A DNA stretch of 64,000 nt from Bordetella parapertussis (lineage in GTDB: Bacteria > Pseudomonadota > Gammaproteobacteria > Burkholderiales > Burkholderiaceae_C), in the NCBI GenBank assembly GCA_945873925.1, contig CAMCES010000001.1, positions 73,708 to 137,707 of the forward strand, written 5' to 3'. The number at the start of each line of letters is the position of its first letter. The first letter of the stretch is position 1. Shown here piece by piece: positions 50,008 to 60,585 of this stretch. The notes under the pieces were generated by a model. That model did not search any database. It had not been told where the DNA came from and saw only the letters and a list, made by a program, of their open reading frames with translations. Both the position numbers and the translations under genes were made by a program.

Positions 50008-50018
50008 TTGCAGTGCAA
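50008..50018. promoter_or_regulatory. Candidate PhaR operator before phaZ
   Basis: TTGCAGTGCAA is a perfect inverted repeat (TTGCA-G-TGCAA) located 20-30 nt upstream of phaZ. PhaR proteins bind TGC/GCA-rich palindromes in several PHB producers, and the window encodes PhaR. Binding itself is inferred. Confidence 0.4.
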
Positions 50019-50075
50019 TATAACAGCTTCATGCTCATTGGCTGGTTAAAAATTCATGGCATTGGTCAGTCTGGC

Positions 50076-50777
50076 TCAAGCACTGAGTTGCGTCGCCAGG
50101 TCCAGGAGGTTTTGGCCAAGCCAATCTACCTGCGTGCTTGGCACGGATTCGCCCAAACCAGGGCCATGCTCATTTGGCCGCGCAATGAAAGCTGTTTTCA
50201 AGCCGGCCAGGGCGGCGGCTTCCAGGTCAGAGGAATGCGCAGCCACCATCATGGTTTCTTCAGGCTGGAAACCCAAAGCGGCTGCAGAGCGCAGGTAAAC
50301 CTTGGACTGCGGTTTGTAGTCACCCGCCAACTCAGCACCCGCAATGGCATCCCAATGCCAGTCGTTGTGCCTGGCCAACTGGACCATCAAGGCAATGTGG
50401 CCGTTGGAGCAGGGCGCAAGAATGAAATGCTGACGGAGCAGTTTCATGGCGGGCGCCACATCTGGCCATGCAGACAGACGGTGCCACGCGCGGTTGAGGT
50501 GTTCTCGGGTTTCTTGATCGACTTTGCTCCAGCCCAAACCCGTTAAAACCAAGCCCAAATTGTCCAGGTGCAATTGGTCTAAATTACAAAAGGCACGCTG
50601 TCCGCTTCGGATTTTTTCCATCGCAGGTTGGTACTCATGCCGCCATGCGTCTGCAAACGCATGCCAATCGGTTTTCAAACCCAACGGAGACAAGATGGAT
50701 TGGGCCTCAATGGCGATCGAACTGCGCCAATCTACCAAGGTGCCAAAGACATCGAATACAAGGGCTTTGATGGCCAT
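50076..50777 (-). CDS. Haloacid dehalogenase-like hydrolase, type II
   Basis: The 233-residue HAD protein opens IKALVFDVFGTLVDW, with the nucleophile Asp and the type II dehalogenase pattern. It continues with the SNGHIALMVQLARHNDWHWD segment carrying the second motif, Lys in AGDYKPQSKVYLRSAAALG, and the MMVAAHSSDLEAAALAGLKTAF motif. The overall pattern is that of (S)-2-haloacid dehalogenases, but many such proteins are housekeeping phosphatases. ATG 50777 shares bases with the preceding aminotransferase stop (TGATG), so the two are coupled. The natural substrate is unknown. Confidence 0.87.
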   Translation of the reverse strand: MAIKALVFDVFGTLVDWRSSIAIEAQSILSPLGLKTDWHAFADAWRHEYQPAMEKIRSGQRAFCNLDQLHLDNLGLVLTGLGWSKVDQETREHLNRAWHRLSAWPDVAPAMKLLRQHFILAPCSNGHIALMVQLARHNDWHWDAIAGAELAGDYKPQSKVYLRSAAALGFQPEETMMVAAHSSDLEAAALAGLKTAFIARPNEHGPGLGESVPSTQVDWLGQNLLDLATQLSA

Positions 50778-51985
50778 CAAGGCATGCTTTTCAAAACGCT
50801 GGCAATGGCTTGGCAAACATGGCCAATGTTTTGGCTGTTCAACGCGGCAACGCACATACGGCCAGTGTCGGTGCCGTAGACCCCAAACTCTGAACGCAAA
50901 CGAACCATCTGGTCTTTGCTCAAGCCGGAATAGCTGAACATGCCGATTTGATCGGTGATGAAGCTCATGTCTTGTTGAACACCTGCGGCTTTCAAGCCAT
51001 CCACCAAACTTTGCCGCATGGTTTTGATGCGTACCCGCATGGTGCCCAATTCGTCTTCCCACAGTTTGCGCCATTGCGGGTTTTGCAAAACAGCCGCGAC
51101 CACCGCGCCACCGTGGGTAGGAGGGGTGGAGTAATTGGTGCGGATCACTATTTTCAATTGCGACAAGACTTTGGCTGCTTCATCCGCGGAGTGGCAGTGA
51201 ACCGACAAGGCGCCGACGCGTTCGCCGTACAGGCTGAAACTTTTGGAGAAAGATGTCGAGACCAAAAAGTCCAAACCAGCAGCCACAAATTTGTTGATCA
51301 CAGCCCCATCTTCACTGATGCCATGTCCAAACCCTTGGTAGGCCATATCGAGGAAGGCAGTGAGTTGGCGCGATTGAATGACGGAAACCACCTGATCCCA
51401 TTGGGCTGAGGTGATGTCATAGCCAGTGGGGTTGTGGCAACAGGCATGCAGCACAACCACGGTGCCGGGCGCAGCAGCGTTTAGGGAGGCCAGCATGCCC
51501 GAGAAGTCAACGCCGCGAGCCTGCGCATCGTAGTAAGCATAGGTTTCCACCATGAAGCCCGCTGCGGTAAACAGTGCGCGGTGGTTCTCCCAGCTCGGAT
51601 CGCTGATCAACACCTTGGCTTTGGGATTGAGTTTGTGCAGAAAATCCGCGCCAATTTTCAAGCCGCCGGTACCGCCAATGGCTTGCACAGTGGCCACGCG
51701 ACCAGCGCTGACTGCCTCGGATGAGTCCCCAAAAACCAAAGCCTTCACAGCACTGTCATAAGCTGCAATACCGTCGATAGGCAAGTAGCCTCGCGCTGTT
51801 GGCTTGCTCATCATGGCATTTTCAGCTTGTTGCACGCATGACAACAAGGGTAATTTGCCGTTGTCGTCAAAGTAGACGCCGACACCCAAATTGACTTTGA
51901 TGGCAGATTTGTCGGCTGCAAACTGTTCGTTCAAGCCCAAAATCGGGTCGCGGGGTGCCATTTCAACGGCGGAAAACAGAGACAT
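50777..51985 (-). CDS. Aspartate/aromatic aminotransferase
   Basis: This class I PLP aminotransferase transfers amino groups between aspartate or aromatic amino acids and 2-oxoglutarate. The 402-residue protein has LGVGVYFDDNGKLPLL, the HNPTG motif (CHNPTGYDIT), LDMAYQGFG and the Schiff-base Lys in TSFSKSFSLYGERVG, with substrate Arg in TDTGRMCVAAL. The pattern is the AspC/TyrB subgroup; which of the two cannot be fixed from sequence alone. It is divergent from uvrB, with 127 nt between starts. Confidence 0.93.
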   Translation of the reverse strand: MSLFSAVEMAPRDPILGLNEQFAADKSAIKVNLGVGVYFDDNGKLPLLSCVQQAENAMMSKPTARGYLPIDGIAAYDSAVKALVFGDSSEAVSAGRVATVQAIGGTGGLKIGADFLHKLNPKAKVLISDPSWENHRALFTAAGFMVETYAYYDAQARGVDFSGMLASLNAAAPGTVVVLHACCHNPTGYDITSAQWDQVVSVIQSRQLTAFLDMAYQGFGHGISEDGAVINKFVAAGLDFLVSTSFSKSFSLYGERVGALSVHCHSADEAAKVLSQLKIVIRTNYSTPPTHGGAVVAAVLQNPQWRKLWEDELGTMRVRIKTMRQSLVDGLKAAGVQQDMSFITDQIGMFSYSGLSKDQMVRLRSEFGVYGTDTGRMCVAALNSQNIGHVCQAIASVLKSMP

Positions 51986-52112
51986 CGTGGGTCCTTAAGG
52001 ATGTTTGGGGACAGAGTTGGGGCCAGCCGATGCAGACTGAGGTAGGCTTGTCGGTTGGTGTAGATTTTAACGGCTTGGAATCGCGTGATGACCAGCCTGA
52101 TTTGTGAGAACC

Positions 52113-54200
52113 ATGCTTATTCCAATTGATGACGTTGCTGCGACTGCTGAGCCCGCCCAAGGCAACTGGATTTCCTATCCAGGTTCGCCTTTCGAATTGT
52201 TTCAGCCCTACCCCCCAGCGGGTGACCAACCTACGGCAATTGCGCAACTGGTGGAAGGCGTTCGCGACGGTGAGATGTTTCAAACCTTGTTGGGGGTGAC
52301 GGGTTCGGGAAAAACATTCACCATGGCCAATGTGATTGCGCAAATGGGGAGACCGGCCATCATTTACGCGCCCAACAAAACCTTGGCTGCACAGCTCTAC
52401 AGCGAGTTCCGCGAATTCTTTCCTAAAAACGCGGTTGAGTATTTTGTGAGTTATTACGATTACTACCAACCAGAGGCATATGTCCCTCAGCGTGACCTGT
52501 TCATCGAAAAAGACAGCGCCATCAATGAGCACATAGAGCAAATGCGTTTGTCTTGCACCAAAAGCCTTTTGGAGCGTCGTGATGTCATCATCGTTGCAAC
52601 CGTCTCCGCCATTTACGGTATCGGTGAGCCCGAAAGTTACCATCAAATGGTGATGACTTTGAGGGTGGGTGACAAGCCAGGCCAAAGAGACATCATTGCC
52701 CAGCTGGTGCGCATGCAGTACGAGCGCAATGACATGGACTTTTTGCGGGGTCGATTTCGGGTCAGAGGCGACACGATTGATGTCTTTCCCGCTGAACACA
52801 GCGAATTGGCCATTCGGATTGAATTATTCGATGATGAAATAGAGAGCCTGCAACTGCTCGATCCATTGACAGGGCGAGTCAAACAAAAAATTCCTCGTTT
52901 CACGGTTTACCCTTCCAGTCATTACGTCACCCCACGTGAAAAGGTGCTGGCGGCGGTGGAGACCATCAAGCTCGAATTGGCCCAGAGACTCCAGGAGTTG
53001 GTGGGCATGGGTAAGCTGGTTGAAGCTCAGCGATTGGAGCAGCGGACTCGCTTTGATTTGGAGATGCTCAGCGAGATCGGACACTGCAAAGGCATTGAAA
53101 ATTACTCCCGTCACCTGTCTGGGGCATCCGTTGGAGAACCGCCCAGCACACTGACCGATTACCTGCCGAAAGACGCTTTGATGTTTTTTGACGAGAGTCA
53201 TGTCTTGATGGGGCAATTTTCAGGCATGTACAACGGCGACAGATCGCGCAAAACCACCTTGGTGGAATATGGATTTCGCTTGCCAAGTGCGCTGGACAAC
53301 CGGCCCTTGAAACTCGATGAATTTGAAAATCGCATGCGTCAATTGGTGTTTGTTTCCGCCACGCCCTCTGACTATGAAAAAGTTCATTCGGGCAATGTGG
53401 TGGAGCAAGTGGTTCGCCCCACCGGCTTGGTTGATCCTCAAGTCGAAGTTCGACCAGCCGTCCACCAAGTCGATGATGTGTTGCAAGAAATTCGAATCCG
53501 GGTGGAAAAAAATGAACGGATACTGATCACGACGCTGACCAAACGCATGGCAGAACAGTTGACGGACTACCTTGGCGACAACGGTGTCAAAGTCCGTTAT
53601 CTCCACAGCGATATTGATACTGTTGAGCGCGTTGAAATTTTGCGCGATTTGCGGTTGGGCGCCTTTGATGTGTTGGTTGGCATCAACTTGCTGCGCGAAG
53701 GTTTGGACCTGCCAGAGGTTTCCTTGGTTGCCATTTTGGATGCCGACAAAGAGGGCTTTTTGCGCTCAGAGCGCAGCCTGATTCAGACCATTGGTCGTGC
53801 CGCCCGGCATTTGGAAGGGCGTGCGATTTTGTACGCAGATAAGGTCACTGACTCCATGAAGCGGGCGATTGGTGAAACGGAAAGAAGGCGCGCCAAGCAA
53901 ATCGAGTTCAACACCCTGCATGGGATCACACCGCGGGGTGTGGTCAAAGGCATCCGCGATTTGATCGATGGTGTCTACAGTGACAAGTCCGACAAAGAGT
54001 CTTTGCGGCTGGACTTGGAGCAAGCGCGTGTTCAAGACATGAGTGAAAAAGACGTTGCCAAGGAAATCAAGCGCCTCGAGAAACAGATGATGGATCACGC
54101 CAGAAACCTGGAATTCGAGCAGGCAGCAGCCACCCGAGACCAGCTGGGCCGCCTGAGGGCACTGAGTTTTGGTGCCGCATCGATTGACAGGGTTTTGTAG
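52113..54200 (+). CDS. uvrB: Excinuclease ABC subunit B
   Basis: UvrB verifies damage and recruits UvrC in nucleotide excision repair. The 695-residue protein has Walker A GVTGSGKT, the [12 protein letters not shown] beta-hairpin, the helicase motifs FFDESHV and [22 protein letters not shown] and [10 protein letters not shown], and a C-terminal UVR domain ([20 protein letters not shown]). ATG 52113 is preferred to GTG 52104. I looked for a LexA-like CTG-N10-CAG upstream and did not see one. It shares the nucleotide-excision pathway with mfd at the other end of the window. Confidence 0.97.
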   Translation: MLIPIDDVAATAEPAQGNWISYPGSPFELFQPYPPAGDQPTAIAQLVEGVRDGEMFQTLLGVTGSGKTFTMANVIAQMGRPAIIYAPNKTLAAQLYSEFREFFPKNAVEYFVSYYDYYQPEAYVPQRDLFIEKDSAINEHIEQMRLSCTKSLLERRDVIIVATVSAIYGIGEPESYHQMVMTLRVGDKPGQRDIIAQLVRMQYERNDMDFLRGRFRVRGDTIDVFPAEHSELAIRIELFDDEIESLQLLDPLTGRVKQKIPRFTVYPSSHYVTPREKVLAAVETIKLELAQRLQELVGMGKLVEAQRLEQRTRFDLEMLSEIGHCKGIENYSRHLSGASVGEPPSTLTDYLPKDALMFFDESHVLMGQFSGMYNGDRSRKTTLVEYGFRLPSALDNRPLKLDEFENRMRQLVFVSATPSDYEKVHSGNVVEQVVRPTGLVDPQVEVRPAVHQVDDVLQEIRIRVEKNERILITTLTKRMAEQLTDYLGDNGVKVRYLHSDIDTVERVEILRDLRLGAFDVLVGINLLREGLDLPEVSLVAILDADKEGFLRSERSLIQTIGRAARHLEGRAILYADKVTDSMKRAIGETERRRAKQIEFNTLHGITPRGVVKGIRDLIDGVYSDKSDKESLRLDLEQARVQDMSEKDVAKEIKRLEKQMMDHARNLEFEQAAATRDQLGRLRALSFGAASIDRVL

Positions 54201-54235
54201 GGCTATTACCCGACTGTTTTGATTGGTCTTATGCT

Positions 54236-54260
54236 ATAGTTGACAAATACAGTCAAGAAA
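54236..54260. promoter_or_regulatory. IscR type 1 binding site before iscR
   Basis: ATAGTTGACAAATACAGTCAAG fits the type 1 IscR motif (ATA-x-YYGAC-W-rich-AGTCRR). It overlaps a TATAGT -10-like hexamer at 54235-54240 and lies about 20 nt before the iscR ATG. This is the expected autorepression site for the Fe-S-loaded regulator. Confidence 0.7.
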
Positions 54261-54275
54261 TTGAAGGAGTAAATC

Positions 54276-54812
54276 ATGCGTCTAACCACCAAAGGCCGTT
54301 TTGCGGTCACTGCAATGATTGATTTGGCATTGCGCCAAAACAATGGCCCTGTGACATTGGCTGCCATCAGCCATCGGCAGCAAATTTCACTGTCCTATCT
54401 TGAACAGCTTTTCGGCAAATTGCGTCGCCAAAACCTGGTCGAGTCCACACGCGGCCCCGGCGGCGGATACACCTTGGGCCGCAAGGCAGATGAAATATCT
54501 ATCGCAGACATTATTTTGTCGGTTGACGAGCCCATTGATGCCACCCACTGTGCTGGCAAAGAAAATTGCTTGGGAGAGTCCGGCCGCTGTATGACCCACG
54601 AACTGTGGTCTTCCCTGAACCAGCGCATGATCGATTTTTTAAGCTCCGTGAAGCTACAAAAGTTGGTCGATGACCAATTGTCCAAAGGCTTGTTGGTTGA
54701 GGACAAACCCATGCACAAACGTGCTATTTCTTCTGCGCCTGTGGTCAAACCTATTCGTGTGAATGCGCCCAATTCAGTCTTTGCACTGGGCAATGCATTT
54801 GGCAAAAGCTGA
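54276..54812 (+). CDS. iscR: Fe-S cluster assembly regulator IscR
   Basis: IscR is an Rrf2-family winged-helix repressor whose 2Fe-2S form represses the isc operon. The 178-residue protein has the N-terminal helix-turn-helix ([19 protein letters not shown], then [19 protein letters not shown]) and all cluster ligands: Cys92, Cys98, Cys105 and His108. ATG 54276 follows AAGGAG. The C-terminal ~45 residues (basic, with [13 protein letters not shown]) are an extension typical of beta-proteobacterial IscR. A type 1 IscR site precedes it. Confidence 0.97.
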   Translation: MRLTTKGRFAVTAMIDLALRQNNGPVTLAAISHRQQISLSYLEQLFGKLRRQNLVESTRGPGGGYTLGRKADEISIADIILSVDEPIDATHCAGKENCLGESGRCMTHELWSSLNQRMIDFLSSVKLQKLVDDQLSKGLLVEDKPMHKRAISSAPVVKPIRVNAPNSVFALGNAFGKS

Positions 54813-54820
54813 GATCAACC

Positions 54821-56041
54821 ATGGACATGACTCCCCACTTCCCCATCTACCTCGATTACGGTTCAACAACACCCTGCGATGAGCGGGTAGTCGACGCCAT
54901 GATTCCCTGGCTGCGCGAGCATTTTGGCAACCCAGCATCAAGAAGCCATGCTTGGGGCTGGGAAGCCGAAGAGGCTGTAGAAAAGGCCCGTGCTCAGGTG
55001 GCCGATTTGATAGGTGCCGACCCGCGTGAAATTGTCTGGACCTCTGGCGCGACCGAATCCAACAACCTGGCCATCAAAGGTGCGGCCCATTTCTACAAAA
55101 CCAAAGGCAAGCACCTGATCACCGTCAAGACTGAGCACAAAGCTGTTCTAGACGCCATGCGTGAGCTAGAGCGTCAGGGCTTTGAGGTGACTTACCTGGA
55201 CGTGCAAGATGATGGATTGCTCGACCTGAATTTGCTGAAAGACGCTATCCGACCAGACACATCATTGATCAGTGTGATGCACGTCAACAACGAAATCGGC
55301 GTGATTCAAGACATGGTCACGATCGGCAATATGTGTCGCGAGAAGGGCATCATCTTCCATGTGGACGCTGCCCAGTCCACTGGCAAAGTGGATATCGACA
55401 TGGAGACATTGCCCATTGATTTGATGAGCCTGGCTTCCCACAAAACATATGGCCCCAAAGGCATTGGTGCTTTGTACGTCAGGCGAAAGCCACGCGTGCG
55501 CTTGGAAGCACAAATGCACGGGGGTGGACATGAGCGTGGCATGCGCAGTGGTTCATTGCCTACCCACCAATGTGTGGGCATGGGTGAGGCTTTCCGTTTG
55601 GCCAAACTGGAGATGGCCCAAGACTTGGATAAAGCCGTCCGCTTGCAAAAGCGTCTGTTGAAAGGTTTGATAGACATTGAGCAGGTTTTTGTCAATGGCC
55701 ATCTGACCCAACGCGTGCCACACAACTTGAACATCAGCTTCAACTATGTGGAAGGTGAATCTTTGATCATGGGCATCAAGGGCTTGGCTGTGTCTTCTGG
55801 TTCAGCATGCACTTCAGCCAGCTTGGAGCCCAGCTATGTCCTGCGTGCCTTGGGACGCAGTGATGAATTAGCGCACAGCAGTTTGCGCATGACGATTGGC
55901 CGCTTCACGACAGAAGAAGAAATCGACTTCGCGATCAGCACGATTCGCAGCAATGTGGCCAAGCTCAGAGACTTGAGCCCATTGTGGGATATGTACAAAG
56001 AAGGTATTGACCTCAGCACCATTCAATGGGCTGCACATTGA
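54821..56041 (+). CDS. iscS: Cysteine desulfurase IscS
   Basis: IscS removes sulfur from cysteine and passes it to IscU and other acceptors. The 406-residue PLP enzyme has [15 protein letters not shown], the PLP Lys in [21 protein letters not shown] and the mobile-loop Cys in [21 protein letters not shown]. Length and C-terminus ([21 protein letters not shown]) match group I IscS. It follows iscR by 8 nt. Confidence 0.97.
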   Translation: MDMTPHFPIYLDYGSTTPCDERVVDAMIPWLREHFGNPASRSHAWGWEAEEAVEKARAQVADLIGADPREIVWTSGATESNNLAIKGAAHFYKTKGKHLITVKTEHKAVLDAMRELERQGFEVTYLDVQDDGLLDLNLLKDAIRPDTSLISVMHVNNEIGVIQDMVTIGNMCREKGIIFHVDAAQSTGKVDIDMETLPIDLMSLASHKTYGPKGIGALYVRRKPRVRLEAQMHGGGHERGMRSGSLPTHQCVGMGEAFRLAKLEMAQDLDKAVRLQKRLLKGLIDIEQVFVNGHLTQRVPHNLNISFNYVEGESLIMGIKGLAVSSGSACTSASLEPSYVLRALGRSDELAHSSLRMTIGRFTTEEEIDFAISTIRSNVAKLRDLSPLWDMYKEGIDLSTIQWAAH

Positions 56042-56059
56042 CCATTTAGGAGACAATTC

Positions 56060-56446
56060 ATGGCTTACAGCGATAAAGTGATTGACCATTACGAGAATCC
56101 ACGCAATGTGGGTACGTTTGAAAAGGGTGACGATTCCGTGGGCACGGGCATGGTGGGGGCACCCGCTTGTGGTGACGTGATGAAGCTGCAAATCAAAGTC
56201 AATCCCCAAACGGGTGTGATTGAAGATGCGCGTTTTAAAACCTATGGTTGCGGCTCTGCGATTGCATCGTCTTCTTTGGTGACTGAATGGGTGAAGGGTA
56301 AAACCCTGGACCAGGCAGCAGCGCTGAAGAACAGCGAAATTGCCCAAGAATTGGCCTTGCCGCCCGTGAAAATCCATTGCTCCATCTTGGCTGAAGACGC
56401 CATCAAGGCGGCTGTGGAAGATTACAAAAAGAAACACGCGCACTGA
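56060..56446 (+). CDS. iscU: Fe-S cluster scaffold IscU
   Basis: IscU is the scaffold on which clusters are built. The 128-residue protein has the three conserved Cys residues in [27 protein letters not shown] and [12 protein letters not shown] and the LPPVKIHC segment recognised by HscA. It has the ordinary length. It follows iscS by 18 nt with a GGAG ribosome binding site. Confidence 0.97.
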   Translation: MAYSDKVIDHYENPRNVGTFEKGDDSVGTGMVGAPACGDVMKLQIKVNPQTGVIEDARFKTYGCGSAIASSSLVTEWVKGKTLDQAAALKNSEIAQELALPPVKIHCSILAEDAIKAAVEDYKKKHAH

Positions 56447-56447
56447 T

Positions 56448-56771
56448 ATGTCCTTATCCATGACCGAAGCCGCAGCGCGGCATGTCACTCGCTACCTTTC
56501 CAAGCGCGGAAAAGGGGTTGGTGTTCGCCTGGGTGTGAAGACCACGGGTTGCTCCGGATTGGCCTACAAACTCGAGTATGTCGATGACTTCAATCCTGAA
56601 GACATCGTGTTTGATACCCATGGCTTGAAAATCTCGATCGATCCCAAGAGTCTGGCTTATTTGGATGGCACTGAACTCGATTTTGTGCGTGAGGGTTTGA
56701 ATGAGGGTTTTAAATTCAACAATCCCAACGAACGTGATCGTTGTGGTTGTGGTGAATCCTTCCGAGTGTGA
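56448..56771 (+). CDS. iscA: A-type Fe-S carrier IscA
   Basis: IscA carries Fe-S clusters to apo-proteins, mainly 4Fe-4S targets. The 107-residue protein has the A-type Cys triad: [15 protein letters not shown] and the C-terminal [11 protein letters not shown] 56448 lies one base after the iscU stop. The gene overlaps hscB by GTGA. Confidence 0.96.
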   Translation: MSLSMTEAAARHVTRYLSKRGKGVGVRLGVKTTGCSGLAYKLEYVDDFNPEDIVFDTHGLKISIDPKSLAYLDGTELDFVREGLNEGFKFNNPNERDRCGCGESFRV

Positions 56772-57322
56772 GATTGGAGCCAGGACAGTTACAGCCCCCG
56801 ATTTCTCTGGCGGCAGATGATTTCGAGCTTTTTGGTCTGCCCAAACTTTGCGAGCTCCATCGCCAAGATCTGGATGAACGTTGGAAGTCGCTGCAGCGGC
56901 AAGTTCATCCTGACCAATTTGCGGCCCAAGGCGCTGCTGACAAGCGCTTGGCATTGCAATGGTCGGTTCGTGTCAACGAAGCCTACCAGCGTCTGAAAAA
57001 TCCTCTCAAGCGTGCGGCTTACTTGTGCGAACTGCATGGTGCTGCAGTCAATGCGGAAGACAACACCAGTATGCCGCATGATTTTTTGATTCAGCAAATA
57101 CAGTGGCGCGAGAGTCTGGATGAGGCAAACGATCTGCCCTCGGTCAACGCGTTGCTTGCCGAAATCACTGCATCCAAAGCGCAAGCTTTTGAGCGATGTG
57201 CCCGTTTGATAGACAGTCAGTCTGATTGGACAAATGCAGTGAAAGAGGTGAGGGCGCTGATGTTTTTGGAGCGTTTTGAAGAAGACATCTACCACCGAAT
57301 GGAACGCCTAGAGGACGCCTGA
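56768..57322 (+). CDS. hscB: Co-chaperone HscB (Hsc20)
   Basis: HscB is the J-protein that delivers IscU to HscA and stimulates its ATPase. The 184-residue protein has an N-terminal J domain ([21 protein letters not shown], then the HPD motif in VHPDQFAA, and [19 protein letters not shown]) and a C-terminal three-helix domain that binds IscU. The start is GTG 56768 overlapping the iscA stop. The gene order iscA-hscB-hscA-fdx is standard. Confidence 0.95.
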   Translation: MRLEPGQLQPPISLAADDFELFGLPKLCELHRQDLDERWKSLQRQVHPDQFAAQGAADKRLALQWSVRVNEAYQRLKNPLKRAAYLCELHGAAVNAEDNTSMPHDFLIQQIQWRESLDEANDLPSVNALLAEITASKAQAFERCARLIDSQSDWTNAVKEVRALMFLERFEEDIYHRMERLEDA

Positions 57323-57337
57323 GGGCAAAATACGTAC

Positions 57338-59197
57338 ATGGCACTGCTGCAAATCTCCGAACCGGGTCAAGCACCCGACCCCCACGCCAGGCGCATAGCG
57401 ATTGGGATTGACTTGGGTACCACACACTCTTTGGTGGCAAGCATGCGCAACGGCGTTGCCGAGTGCCTGCCAGACACCCAGGGTCGTGTGATCTTGCCTT
57501 CAGCCGTGCGCTACTTGCCGCAAGGTCGCAGGGCTTTGGGGCATGAGGCTTTGGCCATGCAATCGCAAGACCCTCAAAACACCATTGTGTCTGTCAAGCG
57601 TTTCATGGGACGCAGCTTGTCAGACATACCCAACCGAGGGCACTTGCCTTATGTCTTCGTTGATACCCCTGGCATGCTTGGTTTGGAAACCGTTGAAGGT
57701 GTGAAGTCCCCGGTAGAAGTCAGTGCGGAAATTTTGGCGGCTTTGCGCCAACGCGCTGAAGACACCTTCAATGATGACATCTACGGTGCCGTGATCACGG
57801 TGCCAGCTTATTTCGATGATGCCCAACGCCAAGCTACCAAAGATGCCGCCCAATTGGCTGGCCTCAACGTGCTTCGCTTGATCAACGAACCGACCGCGGC
57901 TGCGATTGCATACGGGTTGGACAACGCCACTGAAGGCTTGTACATGGTCTATGACCTAGGAGGCGGTACGTTTGATGTGTCGGTGTTGCGTTTGAGCAGA
58001 GGTGTCTTCGAGGTCTTGGCTGCAGGCGGTGATTCGGCATTGGGTGGTGATGACTATGACCGCTGCTTGGCAGACTGGGTGACATCACAGCAGCGTCGCA
58101 GCGCCACAACGGATGCTGACAAAACCCGGTTGATGTCAGCTGCGCGCGCTTGTAAAGAGCTGTTGTCTGCCCAAAACCATGCGGTGTTTGAAGCGCAACT
58201 CAGTGACGGACCCTTGACCCAAGAAGTCAGTCGACAAGCGTTTGAAGCTGCCACGCAGGCCTTGACCCAGAAAACTTTGCAGACTGTCAAAAAATCACTG
58301 CGTGATGCAGAGGTCAATTTTGAGGACATACAAGGCGTCGTCATGGTGGGCGGTTCGACCCGTATGCCCCATGTACAAGCAGCCGTGGCAAGCCTCCTGG
58401 GCCGCGAACCCTTGACCAATTTGAACCCAGATGAAGTGGTGGCGATCGGTGCGGCTGTGCAAGCCAATCAACTCAGTGGCAACAATCCAGATGGTGAGTT
58501 ATTGCTCTTGGATGTGATTCCCCTGTCGTTGGGGATCGAGACCATGGGCGGTTTGGTCGAGCGAATCGTTCCGCGAAACCAAACCATTCCAACGGCCATG
58601 GCCCAAGACTTCACCACCTACCAAGATGGCCAAACTGCCTTGGCTTTGCACGTCGTCCAAGGTGAGCGTGATTTGGTGCAAGACTGTCGCAGCTTGGCTC
58701 GGTTCGAGCTCAGAGGCATTCCTCCGATGGCGGCAGGGGCAGCACGTATCCGAGTCACTTTCACGGTTGATGCAGATGGCCTGCTCAGTGTGTCGGCCAC
58801 AGAGACCCAAAGCGGCGTTCAGGCTCAAATCGATATCAAACCCAGTTATGGCCTGTCGGATGACCAGATTGCTGCCATGTTGCAAGACAGCTTCCATACG
58901 GCTGAGTTTGATAAGAATGCCAGGGCATTGGCCGAGGCCCGTTTGGAGGCCGACCGCATGTGGTTAGCAGCGAAAAGCGCTTTACAAGCCGATTCGCATT
59001 TGCTGAGTGCAGCCGAACAGCAAGCGATCAAATTGCTGATGGAAGCGGTGTTGGCCAGCAAGTCTTTGGAGGTGGCAGCAGATATCGAATCGGTAACTGA
59101 AAAATTGGCCAAAGGTACCGAAGCTTTCGCCGCTGCCCGGATGAATGATGGCATACGAAAGGCTTTGGCAGGCAAACACATTGGTTCCATGACATGA
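57338..59197 (+). CDS. hscA: Hsp70-type chaperone HscA
   Basis: HscA releases clusters from IscU in an ATP-dependent cycle. The 619-residue Hsp70 has the phosphate loop [13 protein letters not shown] (about 21-33), [42 protein letters not shown] and the substrate domain with [17 protein letters not shown]. The N-terminal 20 residues precede the fold, as usual for HscA. It overlaps fdx by ATGA. Confidence 0.96.
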   Translation: MALLQISEPGQAPDPHARRIAIGIDLGTTHSLVASMRNGVAECLPDTQGRVILPSAVRYLPQGRRALGHEALAMQSQDPQNTIVSVKRFMGRSLSDIPNRGHLPYVFVDTPGMLGLETVEGVKSPVEVSAEILAALRQRAEDTFNDDIYGAVITVPAYFDDAQRQATKDAAQLAGLNVLRLINEPTAAAIAYGLDNATEGLYMVYDLGGGTFDVSVLRLSRGVFEVLAAGGDSALGGDDYDRCLADWVTSQQRRSATTDADKTRLMSAARACKELLSAQNHAVFEAQLSDGPLTQEVSRQAFEAATQALTQKTLQTVKKSLRDAEVNFEDIQGVVMVGGSTRMPHVQAAVASLLGREPLTNLNPDEVVAIGAAVQANQLSGNNPDGELLLLDVIPLSLGIETMGGLVERIVPRNQTIPTAMAQDFTTYQDGQTALALHVVQGERDLVQDCRSLARFELRGIPPMAAGAARIRVTFTVDADGLLSVSATETQSGVQAQIDIKPSYGLSDDQIAAMLQDSFHTAEFDKNARALAEARLEADRMWLAAKSALQADSHLLSAAEQQAIKLLMEAVLASKSLEVAADIESVTEKLAKGTEAFAAARMNDGIRKALAGKHIGSMT

Positions 59198-59532
59198 CCA
59201 CCATCAAAATACTTCCGCACGTTGAACTTTGCCCCCAAGGCATGGAATTTCAAACATCGCCTGGTAACACCATTTGTGAAGCCTTGCTTGACCACGGCAT
59301 AGCGATTGAACACGCCTGCGACATGAGTTGTGCCTGTACCACTTGCCATGTGATTGTTCGTGAAGGCTTCAAAAGCCTGAATGAACCCGAAGAACTTGAA
59401 GAAGATCTTTTGGACCGCGCTTGGGGATTAGAGCCGCAGTCACGTTTGAGTTGCCAGTCGATCGTGGCCCAAGCAGACTTGGTGATTGAAATTCCTCGCT
59501 ACACGATCAACCACGCCAAAGAAAACCACTGA
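59194..59532 (+). CDS. fdx: [2Fe-2S] ferredoxin of the isc system
   Basis: Fdx supplies electrons for cluster assembly on IscU. The 112-residue protein has the adrenodoxin-type ligand pattern [10 protein letters not shown] with a fourth Cys in LSCQSIV, and the acidic [11 protein letters not shown] helix that binds partners. It overlaps the hscA stop. No iscX follows; dnaQ starts 6 nt later. Confidence 0.96.
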   Translation: MTTIKILPHVELCPQGMEFQTSPGNTICEALLDHGIAIEHACDMSCACTTCHVIVREGFKSLNEPEELEEDLLDRAWGLEPQSRLSCQSIVAQADLVIEIPRYTINHAKENH

Positions 59533-59537
59533 TCACC

Positions 59538-60251
59538 ATGCGTCAAATCGTGTTGGACACTGAAACCACAGGCTTGTCTGCTGAAGCCGGCGACCGCATC
59601 ATCGAAATTGGTTGTGTTGAATTGGTCAATCGAAAATTGACCGGGCGAAATTTCCACTGCTACTTGAATCCAGAGCGAGAAAGCCATGAGGACGCGTTGA
59701 AGGTGCATGGCATCACCAATGAGTTCTTACAAGACAAGCCCAAATTCGCACAAGTGGTCGATGAATTCATTGCTTATGTTCAAGACGCTGAAATCATCAT
59801 TCACAACGCCAACTTTGATTTGGGGTTTTTGAACAAAGAACTCGAGTTGTTGGGCCTCCCCCCCTTCAGGGACCATGTCAGCCATGTGAGTGACACCTTG
59901 GCCATTGCCAAAGAAATTTATCCTGGCAAGCGCAATTCCTTGGATGCGCTGTGTGATCGCTTGGGTGTGAGCAATGCAGCACGCACTTTGCATGGTGCTC
60001 GTTTGGATGCAGAGCTTTTGGCTGATGTGTATATCAACCTCACTCGAGGTCAAGATGCCTTGCTGATGGATACCGAAACCGGTTTGGACAGTTCGGGCAA
60101 TGCCATCAAGATGGATTTCACCCAACTCAAGTTAAAAGTGATTGCCCCCAATACAGAAGAACTTCAAGCGCATGAAGAAGTCTTGAACCAGATCGACAAG
60201 GCCAGTGGCGACAAAACCCTTTGGCGCAAGCTGTCCATCGCAGCACTTTGA
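59538..60251 (+). CDS. dnaQ: DNA polymerase III epsilon subunit (3'-5' proofreading exonuclease)
   Basis: The subunit proofreads DNA polymerase III. The 237-residue DEDD exonuclease has ExoI IVLDTETTGL (Asp, Glu), ExoII HNANFDLGFLNKEL and ExoIIIepsilon HGARLDAELLADVY with the catalytic His and Asp. A short C-terminal part (EVLNQIDKASGDKTLWRKL) fits the polymerase-binding segment. It is 6 nt from fdx and probably co-transcribed with isc, a frequent arrangement in Burkholderiales. Confidence 0.95.
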   Translation: MRQIVLDTETTGLSAEAGDRIIEIGCVELVNRKLTGRNFHCYLNPERESHEDALKVHGITNEFLQDKPKFAQVVDEFIAYVQDAEIIIHNANFDLGFLNKELELLGLPPFRDHVSHVSDTLAIAKEIYPGKRNSLDALCDRLGVSNAARTLHGARLDAELLADVYINLTRGQDALLMDTETGLDSSGNAIKMDFTQLKLKVIAPNTEELQAHEEVLNQIDKASGDKTLWRKLSIAAL

Positions 60252-60319
60252 ACTGGCCCTGCCAACCGTCTTTACTGGTTTTTTCTATGTCAAAATATCC
60301 ACCTAGATACATTTTTATC

Positions 60320-60394
60320 GCGTGGTTAGCTCAGTGGTAGAGCATCGCCTTCACACGGCGGGGGTCGGGGGTTCGAAACCCTCACCACGCACCA
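60320..60394 (+). tRNA. tRNA-Val (anticodon CAC)
   Basis: The acceptor GCGTGGT pairs with ACCACGC. The D stem is GCTC/GAGC. The anticodon arm TCGCC-TTCACAC-GGCGG gives CAC. The T arm is GGGGG-TTCGAAA-CCCTC. Discriminator A and encoded CCA are present. Length is 75 nt. The first copy of a direct repeat begins 41 nt downstream. Confidence 0.97.
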
Positions 60395-60434
60395 CTAAAT
60401 TTTTATATACAGATCAATTGTTTAGGTGGTTTTC

Positions 60435-60486
60435 AGGATTTACTTTTTCAAGTTATTTATATGCTTCCTTGGGAAGCAAATTTTTT
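60435..60486. repeat. Direct repeat copy 1 (52 bp)
   Basis: This copy matches 62387-62437 over its whole length. Both begin with an identical AGGATTTACTTTTTC and end with an identical AGCAAATTTTTT, with a shared TTATATGCTTCC core between. It lies 41 nt after tRNA-Val(CAC). Together the copies enclose the ZIP/cNMP gene. Confidence 0.75.
60463..60486 (+). terminator. Terminator downstream of tRNA-Val(CAC)
   Basis: GCTTCC (60463-60468) pairs with GGAAGC (60472-60477) and is followed by AAATTTTTT. It forms the 3' half of repeat copy 1. In copy 2 the stem is broken by substitutions. Confidence 0.6.
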
Positions 60487-60503
60487 GTTTTATAACTTGA
60501 TAT

Positions 60504-60543
60504 AAAAGAGGGCGGATTCAAGTTCGAAACTTGTATCTCCCTC
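60504..60543 (-). terminator. Hairpin after the ZIP/cNMP gene, tRNA-end-like
   Basis: The outer stem GAGGG/CCCTC (60508-60512 with 60539-60543) encloses a perfect inner palindrome CAAGTT-CGA-AACTTG (60519-60533). On the minus strand it is followed by TTTT, 43 nt past the stop of the 60586-61953 gene. On the plus strand the sequence also resembles a T arm plus acceptor end (AAGTTCGAAACTT, then CCCTCCA), so it may be a tRNA-end remnant instead. Confidence 0.4.
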
Positions 60544-60585
60544 CAAAAATTACCATATAGGTGCTTGGCGCTGCTAGAACGTGGC

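Noticed and set aside
49155..50546. Long open frame (463 codons) on the plus strand opposite phaZ
   Set aside because: It is antisense to phaZ and the HAD gene, both of which have clear family motifs. Its translation is rich in His, Arg, Gln and Cys without any domain, a typical shadow of a coding strand.
51986..52112. LexA operator before uvrB
   Set aside because: I looked for CTG-N10-CAG in the intergenic region and did not find it; uvrB regulation stays open.
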